DNA of 64,000 nucleotides from Gemmatimonadaceae bacterium (GCA_030835125.1 JAUQWM010000069.1:1-64000); one strand, 5' to 3'; positions 55,678 to 64,000 are shown, counted from the stretch's first letter. Numbers and translations: made by a program. The notes: generated by a model from the sequence alone, not told the origin.

Positions 55678-56451
55678 CTATCCGCGTTTCGGGTTCATCA
55701 GCCACCGGTTCGTCGCATCCAGCACCGCCAGCACGCACGCCGTCTCCGGGCTCTCCTTCACCTCACACGTCCCCGTCAACAGCATCGTCTCCCGCGCCAT
55801 CTGCGCCGTCACCGCCGCAAACACAAACTCACGGTCGAACGCCTCCACCACCCGCGCACCACCCAGGTCCAGCGCCCGCGCCGTGCCGTCGAGTTCCGCA
55901 ATTGCCTTCAACGCCGCCCGCGCCGCCAACTCCATGCGCGAACGTTCGTTCTCCATTCCCTCTGCTTCCCCGGTGTAAGACTGGTCACCCTTGCGTAGCG
56001 TCACGCGGCACGCGATCCCCTTCGCCCGGCTCCGCCGGACCTCCACATCCTCGAAGACCACCACCCGCGCCGTCACGCCGGCCAGCTGACCCACCATCCC
56101 CGGGACCACCGTCGAACCCCCAACCGGGGTCACCGGATGGGTCGCCACCGGGGGCGCCGTTACCTCGACTTCCCCAGGCTTCCGATTCTCCAGCGTCGTC
56201 GCCACCGAGATCTTCCGGTGATCGACCCGCATCCCCAGGTGCGCTATGAGCGCGCTCTCGATGTTCCGGACGGTCTGCTTTGGCGTAACTTCCGCAGACG
56301 TAAGCACATGGATCTCGTCCACGGCCCCGGTGTCGCTGGCGATTATCCTCGCCGCGATCACGCCCGGTAACGTCTGCAGCAGCTCCTCGGCACGCTTGAT
56401 CGGGAGCACACTCCCCGCGATCGCCGTCGACGGCTGCACCTGAGGTGTCAT
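55678..56451 (-). CDS. Conserved-looking protein of unknown function
   Basis: The 257-residue protein has an N-terminal part of about 75 residues (LLQTLPGVIAARIIASDTGAVDEIHVLTSAE), a proline-rich linker, and a C-terminal part with ARVVVFEDVEVRRSRAKGIACRVTLRKGD and AALKAIAELDG. The second half repeats a pattern of strands and helices such as those of small allosteric or dimerisation domains. No enzyme motif or TM helix is seen. It follows the sigma-54 activator by 110 bp on the same strand. Confidence 0.7.
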   Translation of the reverse strand: MTPQVQPSTAIAGSVLPIKRAEELLQTLPGVIAARIIASDTGAVDEIHVLTSAEVTPKQTVRNIESALIAHLGMRVDHRKISVATTLENRKPGEVEVTAPPVATHPVTPVGGSTVVPGMVGQLAGVTARVVVFEDVEVRRSRAKGIACRVTLRKGDQSYTGEAEGMENERSRMELAARAALKAIAELDGTARALDLGGARVVEAFDREFVFAAVTAQMARETMLLTGTCEVKESPETACVLAVLDATNRWLMNPKRG

Positions 56452-56561
56452 CAGTCGGTTGTCTCCCCTGGGACCAATTCTGGCAAATGCCGGATTGGGT
56501 TACAGACGTTTCTCAGGTGCAATCGCTTAGACGATTGTAACACAACAGCTTACGCCGCGCC

Positions 56562-58190
56562 CTATTGTACGGACTTCTCGCCGGTTTCGTCAAGCACCAG
56601 ATCGTCTACCGGCAATTGGTACTCCCGGAGCTTCCGGTACAACGTCCGCTCGCCGATCTGCAACAATTCTGCCGCTCGGCGCCGGTTACCGCCGGTCTCC
56701 CGAAGCGCCACCTCGATCGCCGCCCGTTCCACGTCGGCCATCGACATTCCCGCCCTGATCACCGCCTCATTCGGCGGCCGCGCATGGTCGCGCGGCTCGA
56801 TCCCGGCCCCGACGCCAATCGCCGTCCACGGCGGTCCCGTGGGACCGCGCACTTCACCAACCCACTGACCGACGCCCACAGCCGGCGTCACATTAGTTAT
56901 CCCAAACTCGCCCACCCGCCGGCGTAACTCCTCCATCTGCAGCTTGAGCTCCACCAGGCTGCGCAGGATGAACTCCAGTTCGCGCCCCTCGCTCCCCGCG
57001 CGATCACGCACCACCGGACCGATGTGTACCGGCAGGAAGCGCGTCGCGCCGGCATCGCGGATCTGCGGCGGGATGTCGTCAGGCCCGATCTCACGACCCG
57101 GCGACAGCACCACCATGCTCTCGATCAGGTTGCGCAGCTCCCGCACGTTGCCCGGCCACGGATACTCCACCAGCAACTGCAGCGCGTCGGCCGACAGCCC
57201 GTGAAACGGCCGGTCGTGCTGCTTCGACAGGTGCCGGATGAACCGCCTGACGAGCAAGGGGATGTCCTGGCGACGCTCGCGCAACGGCGGCAGGTAGATC
57301 CGCAGCACGTTCAGCCGGTAGAACAGGTCCGCGCGGAACCGGCCCTCCTCCACGCCTTCGCGCAACGGCGCGTTCGTCGCGGCCACCACGCGCACGTCGA
57401 TCGGGATCTCCTGCGTCCCGCCCACGCGCGTCACCACGCGCTCCTCGAGCACCCGTAACAGCTTCACCTGCGTCGACGAGGGGACCTCCCCGATCTCGTC
57501 GAGGAACAGCGTGCCCCCATGGGCCAGCTCGAACCGGCCGAGCCGCCGCTCGGCGGCGCCGGTGAAGGCGCCCTTCTCGTGCCCGAACAACTCGCTCTCC
57601 AGGAGCGTCTCGGGCAGCGCGCCCACGTTCACCGCGATGAACGGCTTGTTGCGACGCGGCGACAGGCCGTGGATGGCGCGCGCCACGAGTTCCTTGCCGG
57701 TGCCGCTCTCCCCCTCGATGAGCACCGTGCTGGAAACGGGGGCGATCTGCTCGACCTGCACGAGGACCTCGCGAATCGCCTCGGACTCACCGATCAGCCC
57801 TGTCTCCCGCGACAGGTGCTGCCGCCGCAGCAGCTGCTTGATGGCCTCCACCACCTCGTCGAGCACGACCGGCTTGGGGAACACCTCGACGAACCCCGCG
57901 GCGCGGAGCCGGGCGTCGATGGCCTCGTCCCGCACGTCGGCGAAGCCGATCACCGCGATGTCGTCCCAGAGCAGTTCGCGGACGATCTGCACGTTGTGCG
58001 GATCGAGCAGGCCGCCGGTCATCACCACGAGCGCCGGCCGGGCGCGCCGCAACGCCGAGCGGAAGTCGTCCAGCGGCGAGACCATCTCGGTCTCGACCTG
58101 CTCCTCCTCGAGGAGCTTGCCAAGGCGGACCGCCGGCTCGACGTCCGTGAGCGTGACGAGGACCGAGGGGGGACGGGAAACAGGCGCCAT
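56562..58190 (-). CDS. Sigma-54-dependent activator with degenerate receiver domain
   Basis: The 542-residue protein has a receiver-like domain (1-120), AAA+ domain and Fis helix. AAA+ blocks are [21 protein letters not shown] (sigma-54 contact), FLDEIGEVP and [10 protein letters not shown]. The C-terminal HTH includes [19 protein letters not shown]. In the receiver the usual phosphoacceptor strand reads LVVMTGG, without the Asp, although the lysine (FPKPV) is kept. So it is probably not phosphorylated in the usual way. The ATG at 58190 was chosen; earlier in-frame codons belong to the overlapping upstream gene. Confidence 0.9.
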   Translation of the reverse strand: MAPVSRPPSVLVTLTDVEPAVRLGKLLEEEQVETEMVSPLDDFRSALRRARPALVVMTGGLLDPHNVQIVRELLWDDIAVIGFADVRDEAIDARLRAAGFVEVFPKPVVLDEVVEAIKQLLRRQHLSRETGLIGESEAIREVLVQVEQIAPVSSTVLIEGESGTGKELVARAIHGLSPRRNKPFIAVNVGALPETLLESELFGHEKGAFTGAAERRLGRFELAHGGTLFLDEIGEVPSSTQVKLLRVLEERVVTRVGGTQEIPIDVRVVAATNAPLREGVEEGRFRADLFYRLNVLRIYLPPLRERRQDIPLLVRRFIRHLSKQHDRPFHGLSADALQLLVEYPWPGNVRELRNLIESMVVLSPGREIGPDDIPPQIRDAGATRFLPVHIGPVVRDRAGSEGRELEFILRSLVELKLQMEELRRRVGEFGITNVTPAVGVGQWVGEVRGPTGPPWTAIGVGAGIEPRDHARPPNEAVIRAGMSMADVERAAIEVALRETGGNRRRAAELLQIGERTLYRKLREYQLPVDDLVLDETGEKSVQ

Positions 58191-58206
58191 GCCGGCTCGC
58201 GCTCCG

Positions 58207-58686
58207 CTAATGGTCGGTGGGCGCGCTGCGGACGATGTCCACCGCGTGCTGCACGATGGGCTCGAGCGCGGCCAGCGCATCGCGAACGCCCCCGGGGGAT
58301 CCCGGCAGGTTGACCACCAGCGCCCGGTTCCGGACCCCGGCCAGTCCGCGGGACAGCGCGGCCCGCGGGAACGCCTCGATCGCGGTGACCCGGATGCGCT
58401 CGGCGATGCCCGGTGCCTCGCGCTCCAGCACCGCGCGCGTGGCCTCGGGCGTGATGTCGCGCGGGCTGAGGCCCGTGCCCCCGGTGGTCAGCACGAGGTC
58501 AGCCGAATCGCCGTCACACCAGGCGAGGAGCATGGGGACGATGCGGGCCGACTCGTCAGGCACCAGCGCACGCTCGACGACGCGATCGCCCCGGGACTCG
58601 GCCCAGGCCACGATGGCGTCGCCGGAAGTGTCGACCCGCTCGCCGCGCGACGCGGCGTCCGAGACGGTGAGCACGGCGATCCTCAT
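58207..58686 (-). CDS. MogA/MoaB family molybdopterin biosynthesis protein
   Basis: The 159-residue protein has the MoaB/Mog signature: VLTVSDAASRGERVDTSG, LTTGGTGLSPRDITPEAT, and LPGSPGGV. Mog adenylates molybdopterin before Mo insertion; MoaB does the same in some bacteria. It is 17 bp from the sigma-54 activator gene. Confidence 0.88.
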   Translation of the reverse strand: MRIAVLTVSDAASRGERVDTSGDAIVAWAESRGDRVVERALVPDESARIVPMLLAWCDGDSADLVLTTGGTGLSPRDITPEATRAVLEREAPGIAERIRVTAIEAFPRAALSRGLAGVRNRALVVNLPGSPGGVRDALAALEPIVQHAVDIVRSAPTDH

Positions 58687-58690
58687 GGGA

Positions 58691-58776
58691 CGAGGTCCGA
58701 GGTCCGAGGTCGGGGGTCCGAGAGGTGCCCGCGGAATGGATCCCTCGCCCCTCGGACCTCGGACCTCGGACCTCGT
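58691..58776. repeat. Two heptamer arrays in inverted orientation
   Basis: CGAGGTC x3 (58691-58711) faces CCTCGGA-type units (58749-58776, CTCGGAC repeats). The two arrays are complementary over about 21 of 23 bases and could form a long hairpin between gcvT and the mogA-like gene. Confidence 0.8.
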
Positions 58777-58785
58777 TCCGTGCCC

Positions 58786-59892
58786 CTACCGGTGAGAGGC
58801 ATTCTTGTAGAACGGCATCTTCACCACGGTGGCCGGCACGCGCTTGCCACGGATCTCCATCTCGAACTTCGATCCCTCGGCCGCCGAGGCTACCGGCAGG
58901 TAACAGGTGCCGATGGGGATGTTGAGCGTGGGGCTCATGGTGCCGCTGCAGACCGTGCCCGAGGGCGTGTCGCCCACGAAGACGGGGTAGCCGTGCCGCG
59001 GGAAGACCTTCTCCGCCGACGTGAACCCGACGAGCTTCCGCGTCAGGCCCCCGGCCTTCTGCCTGACGAGTGCCTCGCGCCCGGTGAAGTCGCCCTTGGC
59101 CAGCTTGACGATCCAGCCCAGGTTGGCCTCGAGCGGCGTGACGGTGTCGTCGATGTCGTTTCCGTAGAGGGCCATACCCATCTCGAGGCGGAGCGAATCG
59201 CGGGCCCCGAGCCCGGCCGGCGTGACGCGCCCATCGGCGGTGAGCGCCTTCCAGATCGTCGTCGCGTGCGTGGGGTCGAAGTACAGCTCGAACCCGTCCT
59301 CGCCGGTGTAGCCGGTGCGCGAGACGATCACGTTCGGCACGCCGGCCACTGACCCGGTGGTGAAGTGGTAGTACTCGATGGGATCGAGCGTGGCGTCGGT
59401 GAAGGGCTGCAGGACCTGCTGGGCCATGGGGCCCTGCAGCGCGAGCAGCGCCGTCTGGTCGCTCACGTCGGTCAGCTCGCAATCGAACGCGGCGGCCTTC
59501 GGCTGGATGTGGGCCCAGTCCTTCGCGGCGTTCGAGGCATTGACCACCAGCATGACATGGTCGGCAAACCGGTAGACGAGGCAATCGTCGACGAACGTCC
59601 CGTTGTCATACAGGAACGACGAGTACTGGACCTGGCCGACCGCGAGTGCGGCGGCGTTGTTCGTCGTGACGCTGTTGACGAAGTCGATCGCTCCGGGTCC
59701 ACGGACGATGAACTCACCCATGTGCGAAACGTCGAACAGGCCCGCGCGTTCCCGCACCGCCTTGTGTTCCGCCGTGATGCCGGTGGGATACTGGACCGGC
59801 ATCTCGAAGCCGGCGAAGGGGACGATCTTGCCACCCAGGGCGACGTGGATGTCGTGGAGCGGCGTGCGCTTGAGGTTCGTTTCGGTAGTCAT
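58786..59892 (-). CDS. gcvT: Glycine cleavage system T protein (aminomethyltransferase)
   Basis: The 368-residue T protein moves the aminomethyl carbon of glycine to tetrahydrofolate. Blocks visible are PLHDIHVALGGKIVPFAGFEMPVQYP, ERAGLFDVSHMGEF, RTGYTGEDGFELYFD and LEANLGWIVKLAKGDFTGREAL. The ATG at 59892 starts MTTETNLKRTPLHD; the frame is open for 490 bases upstream over the peroxiredoxin gene and this is rejected. gcvH and gcvP are not in the window. Confidence 0.95.
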   Translation of the reverse strand: MTTETNLKRTPLHDIHVALGGKIVPFAGFEMPVQYPTGITAEHKAVRERAGLFDVSHMGEFIVRGPGAIDFVNSVTTNNAAALAVGQVQYSSFLYDNGTFVDDCLVYRFADHVMLVVNASNAAKDWAHIQPKAAAFDCELTDVSDQTALLALQGPMAQQVLQPFTDATLDPIEYYHFTTGSVAGVPNVIVSRTGYTGEDGFELYFDPTHATTIWKALTADGRVTPAGLGARDSLRLEMGMALYGNDIDDTVTPLEANLGWIVKLAKGDFTGREALVRQKAGGLTRKLVGFTSAEKVFPRHGYPVFVGDTPSGTVCSGTMSPTLNIPIGTCYLPVASAAEGSKFEMEIRGKRVPATVVKMPFYKNASHR

Positions 59893-59944
59893 GGTCCCAA
59901 TATGCCGGTTTGGCAGGGCAGACGGCAGAGGGCGTTGAATACAG

Positions 59945-59965
59945 GTCGGAGGTCGGAGGTCAGAC
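59945..59965. repeat. Short heptanucleotide array (GTCGGAG)n
   Basis: Three units (GTCGGAG, GTCGGAG, GTCAGAC) between gcvT and the peroxiredoxin gene. Confidence 0.65.
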
Positions 59966-60002
59966 CGGCACCGCGGACCAACCCCCTCTTCCCAGTCCCG
60001 GG

Positions 60003-60470
60003 TCAGCCCTGGAGTTCCTTCAGGGCGGCGAGAACGTCGGCGGGGTGCTCGGCGGGGCTCACTTTCTCGAACGTACGGGCGACCTTGCCGTTCGGATCGA
60101 TGATGACGGTGGATCGCTCGACGCCCATGTACTCGCGCCCCATGAACTTCTTGAGCTTCCACGCGCCGTACGACTCGGCGATCGCGTGATCCGTGTCGGC
60201 GAGAAGCGTGAACGGCAGTCCGTACTTCGCCCTGAACTTCGCCTGCTTCTTCACCGTGTCGGGGCTGGCGCCGAGGACCACCGCTTCGAGTCCCCCGAAC
60301 CGGGGGAAGGCGTCGCGAAACGCGCACGCCTCGACGGTTCAACCAGGGGTATCGGACCGGGGATAGAAGTAGAGCACGACCCACTGGCCACGGAAATCGT
60401 GCAGGGAAACCGTCGTGGCCTCGTCGGTCTCGACCGTGAAGTCCGGCGCCGTCGTTCCCGTGGCGATCAT
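60003..60470 (-). CDS. Selenocysteine-containing BCP-type peroxiredoxin (UGA at the catalytic position)
   Basis: A 155-residue thiol peroxidase of the BCP/PrxQ family, which reduces peroxides with thioredoxin. ATG at 60470 overlaps the argF stop (ATGA). The family sequence runs FRGQWVVLYFYPRSDTPG, then TGA at 60341-60339, then TVEACAFRDAFP. In BCP this position is the peroxidatic Cys in PGCTxEAC, so Sec44 is expected; Cys49 would be the resolving residue. The frame continues without change in bias to the normal C-terminus. A hairpin seven bases after the UGA could be the SECIS. Automatic annotation would split or truncate this gene. Alternatives are a nonsense mutation or a TGC to TGA sequencing error. 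Confidence 0.85.
60308..60331 (-). promoter_or_regulatory. Candidate bacterial SECIS hairpin
   Basis: In mRNA sense, AGGCGT pairs with ACGCCT and CGCG with CGCG around a UUU loop, with one bulged G. It begins seven bases after the UGA and places the loop about 20 bases from it, within the range of bacterial SECIS elements. A second hairpin (CCCCCG loop GUU CGGGGG) follows at 60293-60307. Confidence 0.6.
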
Positions 60471-61375
60471 GCGAGCGGTTCTCCTCCCATCAGGACAGCC
60501 ATGATGGCCTTCTGCACGTGGAGCCGGTTTTCGGCTTCATCCCAGACGCGGCTCTGTGGGCCGTCGATGACGTCGGCACTGACCTCCTCACCGCGGTGGG
60601 CCGGCAGGCAATGGAGGAAGATCGCCCCGGGGGCGGCGCGCCGCATGAGTTCCACGTCCACGGTGTGATCGCCGAAGGCGAGGCTGCGCTCGTCCTGTTC
60701 CGACTCCTGACCCATGGACGCCCAGACGTCGGTGGTCACGACGTCGGCACCGGCGACGGCCTCACGCGGATCGCGCACCAGCTGGACGTCGGCTTCGCGG
60801 CGCGCGCGGCCGAGCAGGGTCGGATCGGGCTCGTAGCCTTCGGGGCACGCGAGGCGGAGCGCGAAGCCGAGCATGCGGGCGGCGTCGATCCAGGAGTTGG
60901 CCATGTTGTTGCCGTCGCCAACCCACGCCACGGTCCTGCCCTCGTGGCCGCCGAGGTGCTGCTGCATGGTGAGCACGTCGGCGAGCACCTGGCAGGGGTG
61001 GTGGAGGTCGGTGAGCCCGTTGATGACCGGCACGGTGGCGTGGTGCGCCATCGACTCGATCTCCCGGTGGGCATAGGTGCGGATCATGATGCCCTGCACG
61101 TACCGGGAGAGGACGCGGGCCGTGTCCTCGATCGGTTCACCGCGACCCAGCTGGGCGTCGCGGGGCGAGAGGAACAGGGCATGGCCGCCGAGCTGGTGGC
61201 ACCCGACCTCGAACGACACGCGGGTCCGTGTCGACGACTTCATGAAGATCATCGCCAGCGACTTCCCGGCGAGCGGGCGTGCGGCGTAGCGGCCGACCCG
61301 CATGGACTCCGCGAGCCGGAGCAGCGCCTCGAGCTCGGGGCGCGTGAAGTCGGGGATAGTGAGGAAGTGGCGCAC
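60467..61375 (-). CDS. argF: Ornithine carbamoyltransferase
   Basis: The 302-residue enzyme makes citrulline from ornithine and carbamoyl phosphate. Diagnostic motifs are SSTRTRVSFE (phosphate loop), HPCQVLAD (near 130), WVGDGNNMANSW and the ornithine motif HCLPAHRGEEV. GTG at 61375 (VRHFLTIPDF) was chosen over the upstream ATG at 61450, which lies in a heptamer array. It is coupled to the peroxiredoxin gene behind it. Confidence 0.92.
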   Translation of the reverse strand: MRHFLTIPDFTRPELEALLRLAESMRVGRYAARPLAGKSLAMIFMKSSTRTRVSFEVGCHQLGGHALFLSPRDAQLGRGEPIEDTARVLSRYVQGIMIRTYAHREIESMAHHATVPVINGLTDLHHPCQVLADVLTMQQHLGGHEGRTVAWVGDGNNMANSWIDAARMLGFALRLACPEGYEPDPTLLGRARREADVQLVRDPREAVAGADVVTTDVWASMGQESEQDERSLAFGDHTVDVELMRRAAPGAIFLHCLPAHRGEEVSADVIDGPQSRVWDEAENRLHVQKAIMAVLMGGEPLA

Positions 61376-61429
61376 CCGTGGCGAGGTCAGGGGTCTGAGG
61401 GCCGGGATCCGGTGGCGGCACTCCGGGTC

Positions 61430-61471
61430 GCCCGGACCCCGGACCTCCACGCCCGGACCGCGAACTCAGAG
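61430..61471. repeat. Heptanucleotide array (GCCCGGA-like)
   Basis: Six units (GCCCGGA, CCCCGGA, CCTCCAC, GCCCGGA, CCGCGAA, CTCAGAG) between argF and hslU. The end includes the hslU stop codon (61466-61468). Confidence 0.65.
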
Positions 61472-62941
61472 GATGTACTTCCGGAGGTCTTCATCTTCCA
61501 GGATCGCCTTGAGTCGGTCCTGGACCATGCCGCGGTTGACGGTGACCGTCTCGATCGACTTGTCAGGCAGCGTGTAGAGCACGTCCTCGAGCAGGGTCGT
61601 CATCACCGTGTGGAGCCGCCGGGCGCCGATGTTCTCCATGCGCTGGTTGGCAATGGCGGCGATGCGCGCGATCTCGGCGACGCCGTCGCTGGTGAAGTCC
61701 AGCGCCGCGGATTCCGACTGCACCAGGGCCGCGTACTGCTTGGTGAGCGCGTTCTCGGGCTCGGTCATGATCCGGACGAAGTCCTCCTCGGTCAGCGGCT
61801 TGAGCTCGACCCGGATCGGGAACCGGCCCTGCATCTCGGGAATGAGGTCGCTGGGCTTGGAGACGTGGAACGCACCGGCGGCGATGAAGAGGACGTGGTC
61901 CGTCTTCACCATCCCGTGCTTGGTCTGGACGTTGGAGCCCTCGACGATCGGGAGCAGGTCGCGCTGGACCCCCTCGCGCGAGACGTCGGGCCCCGAGCCC
62001 TCGGACCGGGCGCCGGCGATCTTGTCGATCTCGTCGAGGAAGATGATGCCGAGGCGCTCGACGCGCTCGAGCGCGTCGGAGGTGACGTCCTCGTGGTCGA
62101 TCAGCTTGTCGTATTCCTGCTCGATGAGGATGCGACGGGCCTCGCTGACCTTCACCGTCCGCTTGCGGCTGCGCCGCGGGAGCATGTCGCGCAGCATCTC
62201 GGTGAAGTTCTCCATGCCCTCGGGCGCACCCTGGGGCGTCATCATCTCCAGCATGGGGGTGGATGCCTGCGAGACCTCGATCTCGACCTCGCGCTGCTCG
62301 AGCTGGCCGTCGCGCAGGAGCTGGCGCAGCTTGTCGCGGGTGCGCTGGTAGCGGTCGCGGGCGGCGTCGGCGTCACGGTCCTGCTGGATGTCGCCGGCCG
62401 GCGAGACGACGAACACGCCGCCGCTGGATCCCGGCGGGGCGGCGGGATCGGTGCTGGGCGGAGCCGCGACCGGCGGCTTCAGGTCGTTAGGTGCCGGCAA
62501 CAACAGGTCGAGCAGCCGCTCCTCGACGCGCTCCTGGGCGAGGTCCTCGACCTCGGTCTCGCGCTCGGTGCGCACCATGTCGATGGCGCTCTCCACCAGG
62601 TCACGCACCATCCCCTCGACGTCGCGCCCGACGTAGCCGACCTCGGTGAACTTCGACGCTTCCACCTTCACGAACGGGGCGCCGGCAAGCCGGGCCAGGC
62701 GGCGGGCGATCTCCGTCTTCCCCACGCCGGTCGGGCCGATCAGGATGATGTTGTTGGGCGAGATCTCGTCGCGGATGCTCTCGGGCGCGCGCTGCCGCCG
62801 CCACCGGTTCCGCAGCGCGATGGCGACGGCCTTCTTGGCGTCGTGCTGCCCGACGATGTACCGATCCAGCTCCGCCACGATCTGGCGGGGCGTGAGGTCG
62901 GCGAGCCGGGCGAGGGCCTGTTCGGTGCGGTTCGTGGACAT
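61466..62941 (-). CDS. hslU: ATP-dependent protease ATPase subunit HslU
   Basis: The 491-residue AAA+ unfoldase has GPTGVGKTEIARRLA (near 60), an I-domain (about 110-240), GIIFLDEIDKI (Walker B) and the C-terminal RKYIL tail used to activate HslV. The ATG at 62941 starts MSTNRTEQ; the further upstream codons translate a heptamer array. I see no ordinary ribosome-binding site, only the array. Confidence 0.95.
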   Translation of the reverse strand: MSTNRTEQALARLADLTPRQIVAELDRYIVGQHDAKKAVAIALRNRWRRQRAPESIRDEISPNNIILIGPTGVGKTEIARRLARLAGAPFVKVEASKFTEVGYVGRDVEGMVRDLVESAIDMVRTERETEVEDLAQERVEERLLDLLLPAPNDLKPPVAAPPSTDPAAPPGSSGGVFVVSPAGDIQQDRDADAARDRYQRTRDKLRQLLRDGQLEQREVEIEVSQASTPMLEMMTPQGAPEGMENFTEMLRDMLPRRSRKRTVKVSEARRILIEQEYDKLIDHEDVTSDALERVERLGIIFLDEIDKIAGARSEGSGPDVSREGVQRDLLPIVEGSNVQTKHGMVKTDHVLFIAAGAFHVSKPSDLIPEMQGRFPIRVELKPLTEEDFVRIMTEPENALTKQYAALVQSESAALDFTSDGVAEIARIAAIANQRMENIGARRLHTVMTTLLEDVLYTLPDKSIETVTVNRGMVQDRLKAILEDEDLRKYIL

Positions 62942-62945
62942 GGCA

Positions 62946-63016
62946 GCGAGTTGCGAGTTGACGAGTTGCGAGTTGCGAGGACGAGACCCCTCAACCCTCA
63001 ATGCTCAACTCATGCC
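62946..63016. repeat. Facing heptanucleotide arrays between hslV and hslU
   Basis: GCGAGTT units (62946-62981) meet CCTCAAC/GCTCAAC units (62989-63016). They occupy almost the whole hslV-hslU gap and cover the hslV stop codon (63010-63012). One unit is eight bases long, which breaks the register. Confidence 0.8.
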
Positions 63017-63555
63017 TCGAGGATCGTGATGCGGTTGTTCGAGTAGATGCAGATCTCGGCGGCGATCTCGATCGAGCGCCTGACGATCTCCGCCGCCGAG
63101 AGCTGCGTGTTGGCGAGCAGCGCGCGTGCCGAGGCCAGCGCATAGGGCCCGCCGGACCCGATCGCGAGCACGCCGTCATCCGGCTCGATGATGTCCCCGG
63201 TCCCGGACAGGATGAAGCTGCTCTCCCGGTCGCTGACGGCGAGGAGGGCCTCCAGCCGTCGAAGCACCCGGTCGCTCCGCCAGTCCTTCGCCAGCTCGAC
63301 CGCCGCACGACGCAGGTTGTCCGGATAGCGCTCGATCTTCTCCTCGAACTTCTGGAAGAGGGTGAGCCCGTCAGCGGCGCTCCCCGCGAACCCGGCCAGC
63401 AGCCGCCCATTGGCCAGGGTCCGGACCTTCTGCGCCGTGGCCTTCATGACGGTATCGCCCACGGTCACCTGGCCATCACCACCGAGCGCGACCTTGCCGT
63501 CGCGACGGACGCTGAGGATGGTGGTGCTGCGAATGCGGAGAGGTCTGCTGGCCAT
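63010..63555 (-). CDS. hslV: ATP-dependent protease peptidase subunit HslV
   Basis: The 181-residue proteasome-like peptidase contains the catalytic Thr region [21 protein letters not shown], and [10 protein letters not shown] near the end. Ten residues ([10 protein letters not shown]) lie before the first of the two Thr, so N-terminal processing is needed to expose the nucleophile. It forms HslVU with the next gene. An upstream extension to 63630 translates a heptamer array. Confidence 0.95.
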   Translation of the reverse strand: MASRPLRIRSTTILSVRRDGKVALGGDGQVTVGDTVMKATAQKVRTLANGRLLAGFAGSAADGLTLFQKFEEKIERYPDNLRRAAVELAKDWRSDRVLRRLEALLAVSDRESSFILSGTGDIIEPDDGVLAIGSGGPYALASARALLANTQLSAAEIVRRSIEIAAEICIYSNNRITILEA

Positions 63556-63593
63556 GGATTGGGCGACGTCCTTGGGGAGAGCCAAGTTAGCCA

Positions 63594-63642
63594 CCGCAGC
63601 GCCGAGCGCAAAGCGCAGGGCGCAAGGCACAAAGCGGCGGGA
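63594..63642. repeat. Heptanucleotide array (GCAAAGC)n
   Basis: Seven units (CCGCAGC, GCCGAGC, GCAAAGC, GCAGGGC, GCAAGGC, ACAAAGC, GGCGGGA) between hslV and the xer gene. Confidence 0.75.
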
Positions 63643-63685
63643 TCCAAAGGCTCCCCCTTGTCCGCCCTGCGCTCTGGGACGCTAC

Positions 63686-64000
63686 CTAGGCCCGGGGATG
63701 CGACTTCCGGTGCACTTCCCGCAGGCGTTCGACGCTCGTGTGGGTGTAGATCTGGGTGGTCGAGATCGATGCGTGGCCCAGGAGCTCCTGGACCGCCCGA
63801 AGGTCCGCGCCGGCGTCGAGCAGGTGGGTGGCGAACGAATGACGCAGCGAATGCGTGGAGAGTCCCGCGCTCTCGTCGAGCCGGTCGAGGAAGGAAGTCA
63901 CGATGAGCTGGATGCCGCGCAGCGACAGCCGCTTGCCGCGGGGGCCGAGAAACCACGCCGCCCTGTCCGCGCGGGGCCCGAGACGTCGCACCAGCTCGTC
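63686..64000 (-). CDS. Tyrosine recombinase XerC/XerD family, C-terminal part (cut by window end)
   Basis: The visible 104 residues are the end of the catalytic domain. [20 protein letters not shown] holds the HxxR pair and [16 protein letters not shown] holds the last histidine and the tyrosine nucleophile. Xer enzymes resolve chromosome dimers at dif. xerC next to hslVU is a common bacterial arrangement, so XerC is more likely than an integrase. Confidence 0.88.
   Translation of the reverse strand, partial: DELVRRLGPRADRAAWFLGPRGKRLSLRGIQLIVTSFLDRLDESAGLSTHSLRHSFATHLLDAGADLRAVQELLGHASISTTQIYTHTSVERLREVHRKSHPRA

Noticed and set aside
58820-58850. Possible sigma-54 promoter (GGCACG and TTGC) inside gcvT
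   Set aside because: Spacing is three bases rather than four and it lies in the middle of a gene.
58786-60384. Long 532-codon frame including gcvT and much of the peroxiredoxin region
   Set aside because: The N-terminal 164 codons translate the peroxiredoxin gene in the wrong frame and are arginine-rich; GcvT starts at 59892.
60281-60470. Reading the peroxiredoxin as truncated to 92 codons starting at 60281
   Set aside because: It would lack the catalytic site and strand 1; the upstream frame and coupled start argue for one gene through the UGA.

Overview
The window is a 64 kb chromosomal segment of a high-GC bacterium with almost no intergenic space. No rRNA, tRNA, CRISPR array, prophage or complete insertion sequence was seen. 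The gene content suggests Gemmatimonadota: Pkn-type kinases with C-terminal repeat regions, BTAD-type regulators, six-bladed beta-propeller and carboxypeptidase-regulatory-like exported proteins, DUF885, S9, M48 and M20 hydrolases, and glycine-zipper/OmpA lipoproteins. This assignment is inferred from content, not from a marker gene.

Layout. 0-5 kb: electron-transfer flavoprotein genes (etfB-etfA), DinB-like and SDR enzymes, a PQQ-type sugar dehydrogenase. 5-10 kb: a serine/threonine kinase split by a one-base frameshift, coupled to a class-C beta-lactamase-like hydrolase. 10-19.5 kb: DCC thiol oxidoreductase, glutaryl-CoA dehydrogenase-like enzyme, penicillin acylase, metallophosphoesterase, NAD-isocitrate dehydrogenase, DUF885 protein. 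19.7-29 kb: the CstA pyruvate transporter, its YbdD partner displaced 4.7 kb away, and two copies of an OmpA-lipoprotein/M48-protease pair. 29-30 kb: a MerR regulator with a canonical 20-bp-spacer operator, coupled by a 4-bp overlap to an unannotated 24-residue peptide with seven cysteines. 30-44 kb: PQQ dehydrogenase with a haem-c insert, TrhA-like protein, two beta-propellers, an ECF sigma/FecR cassette, an AlkZ-like protein, transporter, peptidase and flavoprotein. 44-49 kb: an ATP synthase operon (atpZ-atpI-atpB-atpE-atpF-atpH) that continues into two sugar-metabolism genes instead of the F1 genes. 49-55.6 kb: MoxR ATPase, a BTAD/AAA regulator and an HD-GYP protein; the last 3 kb is visibly richer in A+T. 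55.6-64 kb: sigma-54 activator, mogA-like gene, gcvT, a peroxiredoxin gene with an in-frame UGA at the catalytic cysteine, argF, hslU, hslV and a xer recombinase cut by the window end.

Three things stand out. First, the peroxiredoxin at 60003-60470 is best read as a selenoprotein (Sec44), with a hairpin placed like a bacterial SECIS. Second, the MerR/cysteine-rich micropeptide pair looks like a minimal metal-buffering operon. Third, tandem repeats of many different heptanucleotides occupy at least 14 gene boundaries and one coding region, and the octamer GCCTAACG is strongly over-represented. These two sequence patterns run through the whole window and are not explained by the genes.
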